This document shows positions 25,960 to 35,654 of a stretch of 64,000 nt of DNA, in pieces. Each line of letters starts with the position of its first letter. The stretch's first letter is position 1. The translations under genes were made by a program, and so were the position numbers. The notes beneath the pieces were generated by a model. It was given only the letters and a program-made list of their open reading frames with translations, had not been told where the DNA came from and ran no database searches. This DNA is from JASLBX01 sp036374175. Lineage in GTDB: Bacteria > Actinomycetota > Actinomycetes > Jiangellales > Jiangellaceae. The DNA lies in NCBI GenBank assembly GCA_036374175.1, contig DASUUH010000149.1:12919-76918 (forward strand), given 5' to 3'.

Positions 25960-26907
25960 CTAGGCCCAGAGCTGCCCCTCCAGGCGCTCCTCCGCGTCGT
26001 CGAGTGTGCCCTCGAAGGCGCCGGTCGACAGGTACTTCCAGCCGGCGTCGGCCACGACGAAGGCGACGTCGGCCCGCTCCCCGGCCGCAACCGCCTTACG
26101 CGCAACGCCGAGGGCGGCGTGCAGCACAGCACCTGTAGAGATGCCGGCGAAGATGCCCTCCTCCTCCAGCAGCTCGCGGGCCCGGCGGACGGCGTCACGT
26201 GGCCCGACCGAAAAGCGCGTGGTAAGGACCGATTCGTCATACAGCTCGGGAACGAAGCCCTCGTCGAGGTTCCGCAAGCCGTACACGAGCTCGCCGTAGC
26301 GCGGCTCGGCCGCGACGATCGCCACGCCCGGAACCTTCTCGCGGAGGTAACGCCCGACTCCCATGAGCGTGCCGGTGGTTCCCAGGCCGGCCACGAAGTG
26401 AGTGATGGTCGGCAGGTCCGCGAGGAGTTCCGGGCCGGTGGTCGCGTAATGCGCCTCGGTGTTGGCCGGGTTTCCGTACTGGTAGAGCATCACCCAGTCG
26501 GGGTGCTCGGCGGCGACCTGCTTGGCCACCCGGACCGCTTCGTTCGATCCACCCGCTGGGGGTGACGGGATGATCTCCGCACCCCACATGCGGAGAAGCT
26601 GGCGGCGCTCCTGCGAGGTGTTCTCGGGCATCACGCACACCAGCCGGTACCCCTTGAGTTTGGCGGCCATGGCCAGCGAGATGCCGGTGTTGCCGGACGT
26701 CGGCTCCAAGATGGTGCATCCGGGTGTGAGCAGGCCGTCGCCTTCGGCCATCTCGATCATCCGAAGGGCGGGCCGGTCCTTGATCGATCCGGTCGGATTG
26801 CGGTCCTCGAGCTTGGCCCATAACCGGACGTCCGGCGCGGGCGACAGCCGCGGCAGGCCGACCAGCGGCGTGCCTCCGACGGCGTCCAGCAGCGAGTCGA
26901 ACCGCAT
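25960..26907 (-). CDS. cysM: CysO-thiocarboxylate-dependent cysteine synthase
   Basis: 315 aa fold-type II PLP enzyme. The PLP lysine is K43 in NPTGSIKDRPA, the phosphate loop is LGTTGTLMGVG, and the substrate loop is PTSGNTGISLA. In Mycobacterium tuberculosis the orthologue uses O-phosphoserine and the thiocarboxylate of CysO. Here cysO (26914) and mec (27252) lie directly upstream on the same strand, the same operon, so the same activity is expected in preference to a classical O-acetylserine enzyme. Confidence 0.93.
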   Translation of the reverse strand: MRFDSLLDAVGGTPLVGLPRLSPAPDVRLWAKLEDRNPTGSIKDRPALRMIEMAEGDGLLTPGCTILEPTSGNTGISLAMAAKLKGYRLVCVMPENTSQERRQLLRMWGAEIIPSPPAGGSNEAVRVAKQVAAEHPDWVMLYQYGNPANTEAHYATTGPELLADLPTITHFVAGLGTTGTLMGVGRYLREKVPGVAIVAAEPRYGELVYGLRNLDEGFVPELYDESVLTTRFSVGPRDAVRRARELLEEEGIFAGISTGAVLHAALGVARKAVAAGERADVAFVVADAGWKYLSTGAFEGTLDDAEERLEGQLWA

Positions 26908-26913
26908 TCGGTG

Positions 26914-27186
26914 TCAGCCTCCGGCCACAGCCGGCAGGACCGTCACCGAATCGCCGTCGGTCACCTGCGTCTTGAGACCGTCGAGAAAGCGCACGTCCTC
27001 GTCGTTCAGGTACACGTTGACGAACCTGCGCAGGCCGCCGTTCTCGATGAGCCGGTCACGCAGGCCGGGGTGACGCAACTCCAAGTCGTCGATCACTGCG
27101 GCGATCGTGTCGCCTGTGCCTTCGACCGCCTTGGCCCCGCCGGTGTACTGGCGCAGGATCGTGGGGATACGAACCTCGATGGACAT
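26914..27186 (-). CDS. cysO: Sulfur carrier protein CysO (ThiS/MoaD-like)
   Basis: 90 aa beta-grasp protein ending in Gly-Gly (TVLPAVAGG), the residue pair that becomes the thiocarboxylate. The core SIEVRIPTILRQYTGGAK and VYLNDEDVRFLDG match CysO/ThiS. It supplies sulfur to CysM and is released by the Mec protease. Its stop lies 6 bases before the cysM start. Confidence 0.95.
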   Translation of the reverse strand: MSIEVRIPTILRQYTGGAKAVEGTGDTIAAVIDDLELRHPGLRDRLIENGGLRRFVNVYLNDEDVRFLDGLKTQVTDGDSVTVLPAVAGG

Positions 27187-27251
27187 ATTGACTCTCTACG
27201 CTCCTCGAACGGTCGGACTCGCCTCATGCGCAACGACCGGACATGTCGCCA

Positions 27252-27671
27252 TCATTCCGCACCCGCCACGATCTGGACGTCCTCCTCGGTGACCTCTCCG
27301 TCGACAATGCGGTACGAGCGCACCTCGGGTTCGTCCAGTTCCTCCCTGGTCGACACGAGCAGGTAGTGAGCGTTGGGCTCGGAAGCGTAGGAGATGTCGG
27401 TCCGCGATGGGTACGCGTCGGTCGACGTGTGCGAGTGATAGATCACCACCGGCTCTTCGTCCCGGTCGTCCATCTCACGCCACACCTTGAGCTGCTCCAT
27501 GGAATCGAACCGGTAGAACGTGGGCGAACGTTCCGCGTTGGCCATCGGGATGAAGCGCTCGGGGCGATCCGAACCGATCGGGCCGGCGATGATGCCGCAC
27601 GCCTCGTCCGGGTGGTCACGACGCGCGTGGGCGATCACAGCATCGACCAGGTCGCGGCGGATTTCCAGCAC
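27252..27671 (-). CDS. mec: CysO-cysteine hydrolase, JAMM metalloprotease
   Basis: About 139 aa from the GTG at 27671 (VLEIRRDLVDAVIAHARRDHPDEACG). It cleaves cysteine from the CysO-cysteine adduct. The JAMM zinc motif is present: HSHTSTDAYPSRTD, with the early Glu in DEACGII. An in-frame ATG at 27710 (MLNVIDRT) lies inside repeat family A copy 3, so the repeat may extend the N-terminus; the GTG start is closer in length to family members. Confidence 0.92.
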   Translation of the reverse strand: MLEIRRDLVDAVIAHARRDHPDEACGIIAGPIGSDRPERFIPMANAERSPTFYRFDSMEQLKVWREMDDRDEEPVVIYHSHTSTDAYPSRTDISYASEPNAHYLLVSTREELDEPEVRSYRIVDGEVTEEDVQIVAGAE

Positions 27672-27690
27672 GACAGCAAAGTCTACGGTC

Positions 27691-27772
27691 CGGTCGATCA
27701 CGTTCAGCATGCGCAGCCATGCCGTACTAGGCGCGTGCGGGTGGTACGGCACCAACACGCCTAGTGGTGTGT
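27691..27772 (+). repeat. Dispersed palindromic repeat family A, copy 3
   Basis: About 82 bases between mec and DUF2017, in the same orientation as copy 1: CGGTCGATCACGTTCAGCAT at the left, arms at 27718-27729 and 27742-27753 (9 of 12 bases paired, 12-base loop), and CGCCTAGTGGTGT at the right. The left end overlaps the alternative mec start. It probably forms a hairpin in the transcript of the clpS-DUF2017-mec run. Confidence 0.83.
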
Positions 27773-27791
27773 CAGCCGGAGCAGCGAACAG

Positions 27792-28355
27792 TTACGTGTT
27801 CAGGGCACGCACGAGGGTCTCCTGCACGAAGCCGAGCCACTGGTAGACATCGTGCACGTGGCGGCGCGGGTCGTCCTCCGGCAGCGACTGCCAATGCTCT
27901 TCGTCGCCTTCCTCCACGCCGAGCCTGGTCCCTAGTGCGAGCCGCAGGTCGGTCAGCGTCCGCAGCCACGCCTCGGCCTCGTTGCCGTCGAGGTGGACCT
28001 TGACCTTCTCCCGCTGCTGCGCGTCGGCGTAGCTGTCGGCGGCCTGGTCAGCGGTCGCGAGGGACGCGAGGACGGTGGCGGCATACGCCGCTTTCTTCTC
28101 ACGCAAACCCCGCTCGGTGAATCGCCGGAAGTCCGATGCGGCCTCATCGTCCTCCCGATAGGCATCCGGGAACAGCCGCAGCAACACCGGGTCGGTCGGC
28201 CGTCCGGGGTCGTCGACGCCCACGCCGCCGAGCACGTCCGCGAGCGGATCGTCGCGATCCTGGGACTGGATGGGATGGTCGCGCACGAGTTCGAGCAACT
28301 GGCCCACCAGTGATGCCAGCAGCTCGGTCTCGACCACGTGGAAGGACGCGGACAC
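27792..28355 (-). CDS. DUF2017 protein
   Basis: 187 aa soluble, helical and acidic. ELLASLVGQLLELVRDHP, LRLFPDAYREDDEAASDFRRFTE and the C-terminal VYQWLGFVQETLVRAL match DUF2017, a protein found between clpS and mec in actinobacteria. Function unknown; the conserved place suggests a role with ClpS or the sulfur genes. There are 39 bases between it and the clpS stop. Confidence 0.88.
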   Translation of the reverse strand: MSASFHVVETELLASLVGQLLELVRDHPIQSQDRDDPLADVLGGVGVDDPGRPTDPVLLRLFPDAYREDDEAASDFRRFTERGLREKKAAYAATVLASLATADQAADSYADAQQREKVKVHLDGNEAEAWLRTLTDLRLALGTRLGVEEGDEEHWQSLPEDDPRRHVHDVYQWLGFVQETLVRALNT

Positions 28356-28394
28356 GCCTCCCCCGCGGGCCCGCCGGAACGCGGTGCTCAGTGT

Positions 28395-28688
28395 CTACTC
28401 CCCCGCCTTCTGCATTGTCGCCCAGAGGCCATAGGAGTGCATCGCCTCGACGTCGCGCTCCATCTCCTCACGCGAGCCGGAGGACACCGCGGCCTTGCCC
28501 TTCTCGTGCACATCGAGCATCAGCCGCTCGGCCTTCTTCTTCGGATACCCGAAGTAGGTCTGGAACACGTACGTGACGTATGACATCAGGTTGACAGGAT
28601 CGTTCCACACCACGGTGACCCACGGCGTCTCCTGCGCAACTACTTCGTCAACGTCGGGCCGCTCAACCTCAACAGGGGCGGTGACCAT
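28395..28688 (-). CDS. clpS: ATP-dependent Clp protease adaptor ClpS
   Basis: 97 aa. ClpS delivers N-end-rule substrates to ClpA/ClpC. WVTVVWNDPVNLMSYVTYVFQTYFG holds the substrate-pocket NDP motif, and VHEKGKAAVSSGSREEMERDVEAMHSYGLWATMQ is the ClpC-binding surface. Start ATG at 28688, divergent from pncB with a 44-base gap. Confidence 0.95.
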   Translation of the reverse strand: MVTAPVEVERPDVDEVVAQETPWVTVVWNDPVNLMSYVTYVFQTYFGYPKKKAERLMLDVHEKGKAAVSSGSREEMERDVEAMHSYGLWATMQKAGE

Positions 28689-28732
28689 GCCCCTATGGTG
28701 ACACTTTCAACGGTCGGCGCGGGAGAGCCGGT

Positions 28733-30043
28733 GTGGATAAGCTCGTGACTGTGCCGGCAACCACTGCGCTGTTGACCGACCACTACGAGCTGACCATGCT
28801 CCAGGCCGCCCTGGCGCACGGCACAGCCCAGCGGCGCTGTGTGTTCGAGCTGTTCGCCCGCCGACTCCCCGAAGGCCGCCGCTACGGCGTCGTGGCAGGC
28901 ACCGGGCGCCTGCTCACTGATCTGGAGCGATTTCGCTTCGACGACGACGTGCTGGCCGACCTCGAACGTCGCCGGGTCGTCGATTCGCCGACGCTTCGCT
29001 GGCTCGCTGACTACAAGTTCTCCGGCAATATCTGGGGGTACGGCGAAGGGGAATGTTTCTTTCCGTACTCCCCACTCCTCGTCGTCGAAGGAAGCTTCGC
29101 CGAGGCCGTCGTCCTGGAAACGCTGGCGCTTTCGGTTCTGAACTTCGATTCGGCCATCGCCGCCGCCGCGTCCCGGATGACGGTGGCGGCCGGCGATCGT
29201 CCCTGTATCGAGATGGGCTCGCGCCGGACTCATGAATGGGCGGCCGTGGCCGCTGCGCGCGCCGCGTACATCGCCGGATTCTCCTCTACCAGCAACCTCG
29301 AGGCGGGGCGCACGTACGGCGTACCTACCCGTGGGACAAGCGCGCACGCCTTCACGTTGCTGCACGACTCCGAGCGGGACGCGTTCACCGCGCAGATCGA
29401 CTCGCTCGGCAAGAGGACGACGCTGCTCGTGGACACCTACGACGTCGCCGACGCCGTGGCCGTCGGGGTCGAGCTGGCGGGCCCAGAGCTAGGCGCGGTA
29501 CGTCTGGACTCCGGTGACCTCCTCACGCAGGCTCACGAGGTACGCGCCCAGCTCGATCGGCTCGGCGCCGGCGACACCAAGATCGTCGTCACGAGTGATC
29601 TCGACGAACACGCCATCGCCGCGCTTGCCGCCGCGCCGGTCGACGCCTATGGCGTGGGCACCCAACTTGTCACCGGATCGGGCGCGCCGACCGCCGGCAT
29701 GGTGTACAAGCTGGTCGCTCGGACGGGGGCCGACGGTGAGCTGGTGGGCGTAGGCAAGAAGAGCAAGGACAAACGGAGCATCGGCGGCCGCAAGTATGCA
29801 TTCCGCCGCAGAACGCCGGACGGAGTGGCCGACGCAGAGGTCGTTGCGATGCACCCGGATCAGCGTGGTGACCACGACCGGCAACTCCTGATCCCGCTGG
29901 TTCGCGACGGTGAGGTGGTGGGGGCCGAATCCCTGGCGGACGCCCAAGCTCGGCACCAAGCATCCCGCGCCGAACTGCCGCCAACTGCACTCAAGCTGTC
30001 TCGGGGCGAGGCGGCGATACCAACGATCTACGAGGGGACGTGA
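28733..30043 (+). CDS. pncB: Nicotinate phosphoribosyltransferase
   Basis: 436 aa. It converts nicotinate and PRPP to nicotinate mononucleotide for NAD salvage. TDHYELTMLQAAL, the FELFARRLPEGRRYGVVAG segment, PTRGTSAHAFTLLH (phospho-His), DTYDVADAV and VRLDSGDL are family marks. The GTG start at 28733 follows GGGAGA. pncA (nicotinamidase) starts 4 bases after its stop, forming a two-step salvage operon. Confidence 0.94.
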   Translation: MDKLVTVPATTALLTDHYELTMLQAALAHGTAQRRCVFELFARRLPEGRRYGVVAGTGRLLTDLERFRFDDDVLADLERRRVVDSPTLRWLADYKFSGNIWGYGEGECFFPYSPLLVVEGSFAEAVVLETLALSVLNFDSAIAAAASRMTVAAGDRPCIEMGSRRTHEWAAVAAARAAYIAGFSSTSNLEAGRTYGVPTRGTSAHAFTLLHDSERDAFTAQIDSLGKRTTLLVDTYDVADAVAVGVELAGPELGAVRLDSGDLLTQAHEVRAQLDRLGAGDTKIVVTSDLDEHAIAALAAAPVDAYGVGTQLVTGSGAPTAGMVYKLVARTGADGELVGVGKKSKDKRSIGGRKYAFRRRTPDGVADAEVVAMHPDQRGDHDRQLLIPLVRDGEVVGAESLADAQARHQASRAELPPTALKLSRGEAAIPTIYEGT

Positions 30044-30047
30044 CGCG

Positions 30048-30659
30048 ATGGCCCGCGCGCTCATCGTGGTGGACGTACAGAACGACTTCTGCGAGGGAGG
30101 CAGCCTTGCCGTCGGCGGCGGTGCCGACGTGGCGTTCAAGATCGCCGAGGTGCTGCACGAGTGGCAGGAGGCCGGACAAGATCCGCAGGCGACGCAGGCA
30201 TACGAGTTCGTCGTCGCCACCCGGGATCACCACATCCAGCCCGGCGACCACTTCTCCGACCACCCCGACTTCGTCCACAGCTGGCCGCCGCACTGCGTCG
30301 CCGGCACCGACGGCGCGGCATTCCACCCCAACCTCGATCCACAACCTTTCGACGCAGTGTTCAGCAAGGGCGAATACGGCGCCGCATATTCGGGCTTCGA
30401 AGGCAAGGCGCAGGATGGGGCCGCCCTCGCCGACTGGCTACGCCGCCGCCAGGTCGATGATGTGGACATCGTCGGGATCGCCACCGACCACTGCGTGCGC
30501 GCGACTGCCCTCGACGCCGCACGGGAGGGTTTCCGCACCCGGGTACTACTGGACTTGACCGCCGGCGTCGACCCGACGACGACCGACCGTGCACTCGGCG
30601 ACATGCGCTCGGCAGGCATAGCCCTCGAAGGCACGCCCACCGTCCACCCCGTCCCCTGA
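30048..30659 (+). CDS. pncA: Nicotinamidase
   Basis: 203 aa. It hydrolyses nicotinamide to nicotinate, the substrate of the preceding gene. The catalytic triad is visible as Asp in IVVDVQNDF, Lys in FSKGEYG and Cys in TDHCVRATALDA, with metal ligands in RDHHIQPGDHFSDH. Coupled to pncB. Ends at the family B palindrome (30671). Confidence 0.93.
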   Translation: MARALIVVDVQNDFCEGGSLAVGGGADVAFKIAEVLHEWQEAGQDPQATQAYEFVVATRDHHIQPGDHFSDHPDFVHSWPPHCVAGTDGAAFHPNLDPQPFDAVFSKGEYGAAYSGFEGKAQDGAALADWLRRRQVDDVDIVGIATDHCVRATALDAAREGFRTRVLLDLTAGVDPTTTDRALGDMRSAGIALEGTPTVHPVP

Positions 30660-30670
30660 CCCCACCGGCG

Positions 30671-30719
30671 TGATCATCGGCACTTTCCGGGTTATGCAGC
30701 CGGAAAGTGCCGATGATCA
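30671..30719. terminator. Palindrome family B copy 1, likely bidirectional terminator
   Basis: Perfect 20-base arms, TGATCATCGGCACTTTCCGG (30671-30690) and its reverse complement (30700-30719), with a 9-base loop. It sits between the convergent pncA and hmgA stops. Nearly the same sequence occurs at 62533-62583, so it is a dispersed repeat as well as a probable terminator. Confidence 0.85.
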
Positions 30720-30724
30720 GCGGG

Positions 30725-31924
30725 TCAGGCGCTGCGGCCGGCCCACGTCCAGGCGTACGTCCCGTCGTCCGACTCCACGCCACCCTCGCCGAGCTCGAGC
30801 GGCCGGAAGGTGTCGACCATGACGGCCAGCTCGTCGAAGTAGTCCTTGCCGAGCGCCCGCTCGATCGCCGACGGCTGCGGCCCGTGGGTATGGCCGCCCG
30901 GGTGCAGCGAGATCGACCCCTGGCCGATACCCGAACCCTTGCGCGCCTCGTAGTCGCCGCCGCAGTAGAACATCACCTCGTCAGAGTCGACGTTCGAGTG
31001 GAAGTACGGCACCGGCACGGCCAGCGGGTGGTAGTCGACCTTCCGCGGGACGAAGTTGCAGATCACGAAGTTGTAGCCCTCGAAGACTTGGTGCACCGGC
31101 GGCGGCTGGTGGATCCGTCCGGTGATCGGCTCGAAGTCCGAAACGTTGAAGGTGTACGGGTACAGGCAGCCGTCCCAACCCACGACGTCGAACGGGTGCG
31201 TCGGGTACGTGACGATGCTGCCCACCAGTCCGGACGGGCCGTGGCCGCGGTGCTTGGTGTACACCTCGACGTCTTCCTGCTCGACGATGAACGGTTCGGC
31301 CGGCGCGTGGAGGTCGCGCTCGCAATAGGGCGCGTGCTCCAAGAACTGCCCGTACCGCGACAGGTACCGCTTGGGCGGGGCGATGTGCGAGTTGGCCTCG
31401 ATGACGTATGCCCGCAGCGGCTCGTCGCCGGTCGGCACCCAGCGATGAACTGTGGCCCGCGGGATGATCACGTAGTCGCCCTGGCGGGCCGGTAGCACCC
31501 CGAACATGGTCTCGACGGTGGCCTCGCCGGATTCGATGTACACACACTCGTCGCCGATCGCGTTGCGGTACAGCGGGGACGATTCGCCCGCGGCCACGTA
31601 CGCGATCCGAACGTCGTTGTTGCCCAGCACCATGCGGCGACCAGTGACCACGTCTGCCGCCTTCCAGTCCCGGCCGGGGAACAACTCGTGCAGCTTCAGG
31701 TGGCGCGGCTTGAGCGGGTGGTTGGGGACCGTGCGGGCATCCGGAATGTCCCACACTCGCGAGTCGATGATCGCGGCCGGGACGCCCGTGTGGTACAGCA
31801 GGGACGAGTCGGAGGAGAAGCCCTCCTCGCCCATCAACTCTTCGTAGTACAGGCCGCCGTCGGGCCGGCGGAACTGGGTATGACGCTTTGGCGGGATCTC
31901 ACCCACGCTGCGGTAGAAAGCCAT
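30725..31924 (-). CDS. hmgA: Homogentisate 1,2-dioxygenase
   Basis: 399 aa non-haem iron enzyme opening the ring of homogentisate in tyrosine/phenylalanine catabolism. The cupin iron site is in the C-terminal half: MFYCGGDYEARKGSG and SISLHPGGHTHGP; PFDVVGWDGCLYPY and RGHGPSGLVG are also typical. ATG at 31924 (MAFYRSVGE) follows GAGAGGTT. It is divergent from the genes for an unknown protein and fumarylacetoacetase, with a TGTCCG palindrome between. Confidence 0.95.
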   Translation of the reverse strand: MAFYRSVGEIPPKRHTQFRRPDGGLYYEELMGEEGFSSDSSLLYHTGVPAAIIDSRVWDIPDARTVPNHPLKPRHLKLHELFPGRDWKAADVVTGRRMVLGNNDVRIAYVAAGESSPLYRNAIGDECVYIESGEATVETMFGVLPARQGDYVIIPRATVHRWVPTGDEPLRAYVIEANSHIAPPKRYLSRYGQFLEHAPYCERDLHAPAEPFIVEQEDVEVYTKHRGHGPSGLVGSIVTYPTHPFDVVGWDGCLYPYTFNVSDFEPITGRIHQPPPVHQVFEGYNFVICNFVPRKVDYHPLAVPVPYFHSNVDSDEVMFYCGGDYEARKGSGIGQGSISLHPGGHTHGPQPSAIERALGKDYFDELAVMVDTFRPLELGEGGVESDDGTYAWTWAGRSA

Positions 31925-31996
31925 AACCTCTCCCTCGCGATCTCCCGGCAATCACAGCGTTGAACGGTGTGGATTGCATCAAGATCGGCACGTGGC

Positions 31997-32023
31997 TGTT
32001 CGGTTATCGGACACCTATGTCCG
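31997..32023. promoter_or_regulatory. Overlapping TGTCCG palindromes between hmgA and the fahA operon
   Basis: TGTTCG (31997-32002), five bases, CGGACA (32008-32013), four bases, TGTCCG (32018-32023). The last two form a perfect palindrome; the first two form a near-perfect 17-base one resembling IclR-family operators. Placement in the 130-base divergent gap suggests joint control of both arms of homogentisate breakdown. No regulator gene is adjacent. Confidence 0.6.
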
Positions 32024-32054
32024 CTCACTGACACGATGCGCTACAGTCCGACGC

Positions 32055-32903
32055 GTGTCAATCCCCCTGCTCTTCCACCGGCTGGTCGACGACGCCGCGC
32101 TGTTCCCGCCGGGCAACACGCCCATGCCGGACGCCGTGCCCGCGCACGAACGCCACCGCGGCGAGTGGTACGCGCCGCTCGTCGGCCCGTTCCTGTGCCC
32201 GGCTTCACGGCTCGGCGAGGTGGGACAGTTCACGAGCGGCCGCGTCGGCGTAATCGTCGTGGCGAGCGGTCCTGGAGACATTGCGCCGGCCGTCGACTCC
32301 GTACTCGCCGACCGGCAACTGGAGCTTCGGGGTATCGAGGTGCCGTTGCGCGGCGAGCCGCTCGATGAATCCGCACGCCGGACGCTCGTCGCCCTCGACA
32401 CGGCCTTGCTCGATGTCGATGACCCCGACCAACTGCCCGTGTACGTCGAAATCCCGCGGGTACCCGGCTGGCGCGACGCCCTCGATCAGGTGGCTGTGGC
32501 CGGATACCGGGGCAAATTCCGGACCGGCGGCGAGACGGCCGAGGCGTTCCCCGGCGAGTCCGAGGTCGCCGAATTCGTGCTGGCGTGCCTTGAGTTCGAC
32601 GTCCGGTTCAAGTTCACCGCCGGCCTACACCACGCCATCCGCAACACCACCGCCGACGGGCTCGAACAGCACGGATTCCTCAACGTCCTGCTTGCCGTCG
32701 CCGAAGCGCTCGACGGCGCGGACGCGACAGCGCTGGCGCGCACGCTTGCAGGGCGGGACGCCACGACACTCGCCGACCGGATCCGCACGCTGCCGGTCGG
32801 ACGAGCCGCTACGGTACGAACCTGGTTCGGCTCGTACGGCTCGTGCAGCATCGACGAACCATTGCAGGACTTGCTCGATCTCGGCCTCGTCACAAGGGAG
32901 TGA
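32055..32903 (+). CDS. Hypothetical protein of the homogentisate locus
   Basis: 282 aa soluble protein starting at GTG 32055 (VSIPLLFHRLVDDAALFPPGN). PVYVEIPRVPGWRDALDQV, YRGKFRTGGETAEAFP and DVRFKFTAGLHHAIRN look like a barrel-type fold; I recognise no catalytic motif. It lies 2 bases upstream of fahA and divergent from hmgA, so a role in, or near, aromatic acid degradation is likely. Function unknown. Confidence 0.7.
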   Translation: MSIPLLFHRLVDDAALFPPGNTPMPDAVPAHERHRGEWYAPLVGPFLCPASRLGEVGQFTSGRVGVIVVASGPGDIAPAVDSVLADRQLELRGIEVPLRGEPLDESARRTLVALDTALLDVDDPDQLPVYVEIPRVPGWRDALDQVAVAGYRGKFRTGGETAEAFPGESEVAEFVLACLEFDVRFKFTAGLHHAIRNTTADGLEQHGFLNVLLAVAEALDGADATALARTLAGRDATTLADRIRTLPVGRAATVRTWFGSYGSCSIDEPLQDLLDLGLVTRE

Positions 32904-32905
32904 GC

Positions 32906-34111
<1,206 letters not shown>

Positions 34112-34160
34112 ACCGACCAATGGATCAGGCTGGTGATCGCCGCCAATAGAATCGAAACCG

Positions 34161-34787
34161 GTGATGCGATCAGAGGCCGGTTCGGCCGTCGCGATTTCCG
34201 CGGCCGCCTACCTCATCGGCGCGGTCCCGGTCGCCCAGATCATCGCGCGCCGGACGTGCGGAGCAGACCTGCGGCGGATTGGGACGGGAACGGTGTCGGC
34301 GGGCGCGCTGCTTGTGGTGTCCGGGTCCGGCACGGTGGTCACGGCCGGTGCCCTTGACGTCGTTAAGGGAATGGCTGGCGCGCTGCTGGCCCGGCCCTCA
34401 CGGCGTCCCCTACTGGCGGCGGCGGCCGCGGGGGCGACCATCGCCGGCCACAACTGGTCACCGTTCCTTCACGGCGCCGGTGGCCGGGGCTTCTCACCGG
34501 CCGTGGGGGCGCTCGGCGTCCTTGCGCCCGAAGGCGCCGCCGTCCTTTTGGCGGGAGTCGCACTCGGGCGCGCGGTCGCCGGCGACTCGGCGACCGGAGC
34601 ACTCGCGGCCTACACCGGGCTGCCCTTCGTGTTGTCCAGAACCCGCGGGCGAACTGGAACGCTGACCGCCATGGCAGTGCTCGTGCCGATCTTCGGCAAG
34701 CGGATGGCCGGCAACCGGCGCGCGGACGAGGTAAGCACGTACCTCTGGCGGCTGCTCTACGACCGGGATCAGCGATCGAAGCCATGA
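34161..34787 (+). CDS. PlsY-like glycerol-3-phosphate acyltransferase family membrane protein
   Basis: 208 aa with five to six membrane helices. Motif 2 is present (LDVVKGMAGALLAR), as is a motif 3 variant (AGHNWSPFLHGAGGRGFSPAVG, compare GHxFPxFLxFxGGKG). Motif 1 (SGNxGATN) is degraded to GTGTVSAGA, so activity as a PlsY is uncertain. The GTG at 34161 follows a TAGAAT -10 (34147-34152), suggesting a leaderless message. The DegV gene overlaps by 4 bases; DegV proteins carry fatty acids and PlsY uses acyl phosphate, so the pair may work together. Confidence 0.75.
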   Translation: MMRSEAGSAVAISAAAYLIGAVPVAQIIARRTCGADLRRIGTGTVSAGALLVVSGSGTVVTAGALDVVKGMAGALLARPSRRPLLAAAAAGATIAGHNWSPFLHGAGGRGFSPAVGALGVLAPEGAAVLLAGVALGRAVAGDSATGALAAYTGLPFVLSRTRGRTGTLTAMAVLVPIFGKRMAGNRRADEVSTYLWRLLYDRDQRSKP

Positions 34788-35596
34788 CCGTGGCCGTTCT
34801 TACCGACACGGCGGCATCCATCGGCCGCCACCTTGCCGACGAATGGGACGTCCGGCTGGTGCCGCTCACTATCGCCGTAGCCGGGCGAACGTACAGAGAC
34901 ACCGAAATCGACCCGTGCAGCCTGCCGACCGGGCGGATCACGACGTCTGGGCCACCGCCGGGCGAGTTCCTTGCCGCCCTCGCGGACGCCCGGGACGGCG
35001 CGGTCATCGTGACCGTCGCCGCCTCGCTGAGCAGCACGAATGCGTCCGCCAGGGCATCCACGACGGTCATCGACGTCCCCGTCGAGATCGTCGACAGCGG
35101 GACCGCTGCCGGCGCCCAAGCCCTGGTCGTCCTGGCCGCCGCCGAACAGGCTGCTCACGGCGGAAGTATTGATGAAGTCGCTCAGGCGGCCCGAGCAGCG
35201 GCGGGTGAGGTGCAGTTGGTGGGTTGCCTGGCCGACCTGGAAGGGCTGGTGCGCAGCGGCCGTGTCCCCGGCCTGGCCGCTACGGCGGCCCGCAAGACCG
35301 GCATGCAATTCATGTTCAGGCTTAGGGGCGGGACAATCCGGCCCATCAAGCCGGCCATCAGCCGCAGTGCCGCTGTTGAACGGATGGCGAACCTGTGCAT
35401 GATGTCGGCTCGCGCCGGCTCGGTGGCCGACATCGTCACGCTCGGCGATGACGCGGATCTCCGGTCTCGGTTAACACACGCGCAGAACACCGGACGATTG
35501 GCGGTCCGACGCCTGTACGCAGGCACCTTCGGCACGGCGATTACCGTCTATACCGGGCCGCATGTCACCGGGCTGGCCTGGCGGTGGAGGCGCTGA
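34784..35596 (+). CDS. DegV family (FakB-like) fatty-acid-binding protein
   Basis: 270 aa. VAVLTDTAASIG, ITTSGPPPGEFL, VTVAASLSSTNASA and VEIVDSGTAAGAQALVVLAA match DegV/FakB, which binds a fatty acid for phosphorylation by FakA. The C-terminal domain (LADLEGLVRSGRVPGL, FMFRLRGGTIRPIKP) is intact. FakA is absent from the window. It overlaps the PlsY-like gene as ATGA. Confidence 0.9.
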   Translation: MTVAVLTDTAASIGRHLADEWDVRLVPLTIAVAGRTYRDTEIDPCSLPTGRITTSGPPPGEFLAALADARDGAVIVTVAASLSSTNASARASTTVIDVPVEIVDSGTAAGAQALVVLAAAEQAAHGGSIDEVAQAARAAAGEVQLVGCLADLEGLVRSGRVPGLAATAARKTGMQFMFRLRGGTIRPIKPAISRSAAVERMANLCMMSARAGSVADIVTLGDDADLRSRLTHAQNTGRLAVRRLYAGTFGTAITVYTGPHVTGLAWRWRR

Positions 35597-35654
35597 TCGG
35601 GGCCACCGCTGGACATGCCGCGTTCGCCGATAGCCGGACATTAAGCTGAGCCGG

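Noticed and set aside
35597..35654. Separate small gene between DegV and the LAL regulator
   Set aside because: 58 bases only, no ribosome site; best read as the regulator promoter.
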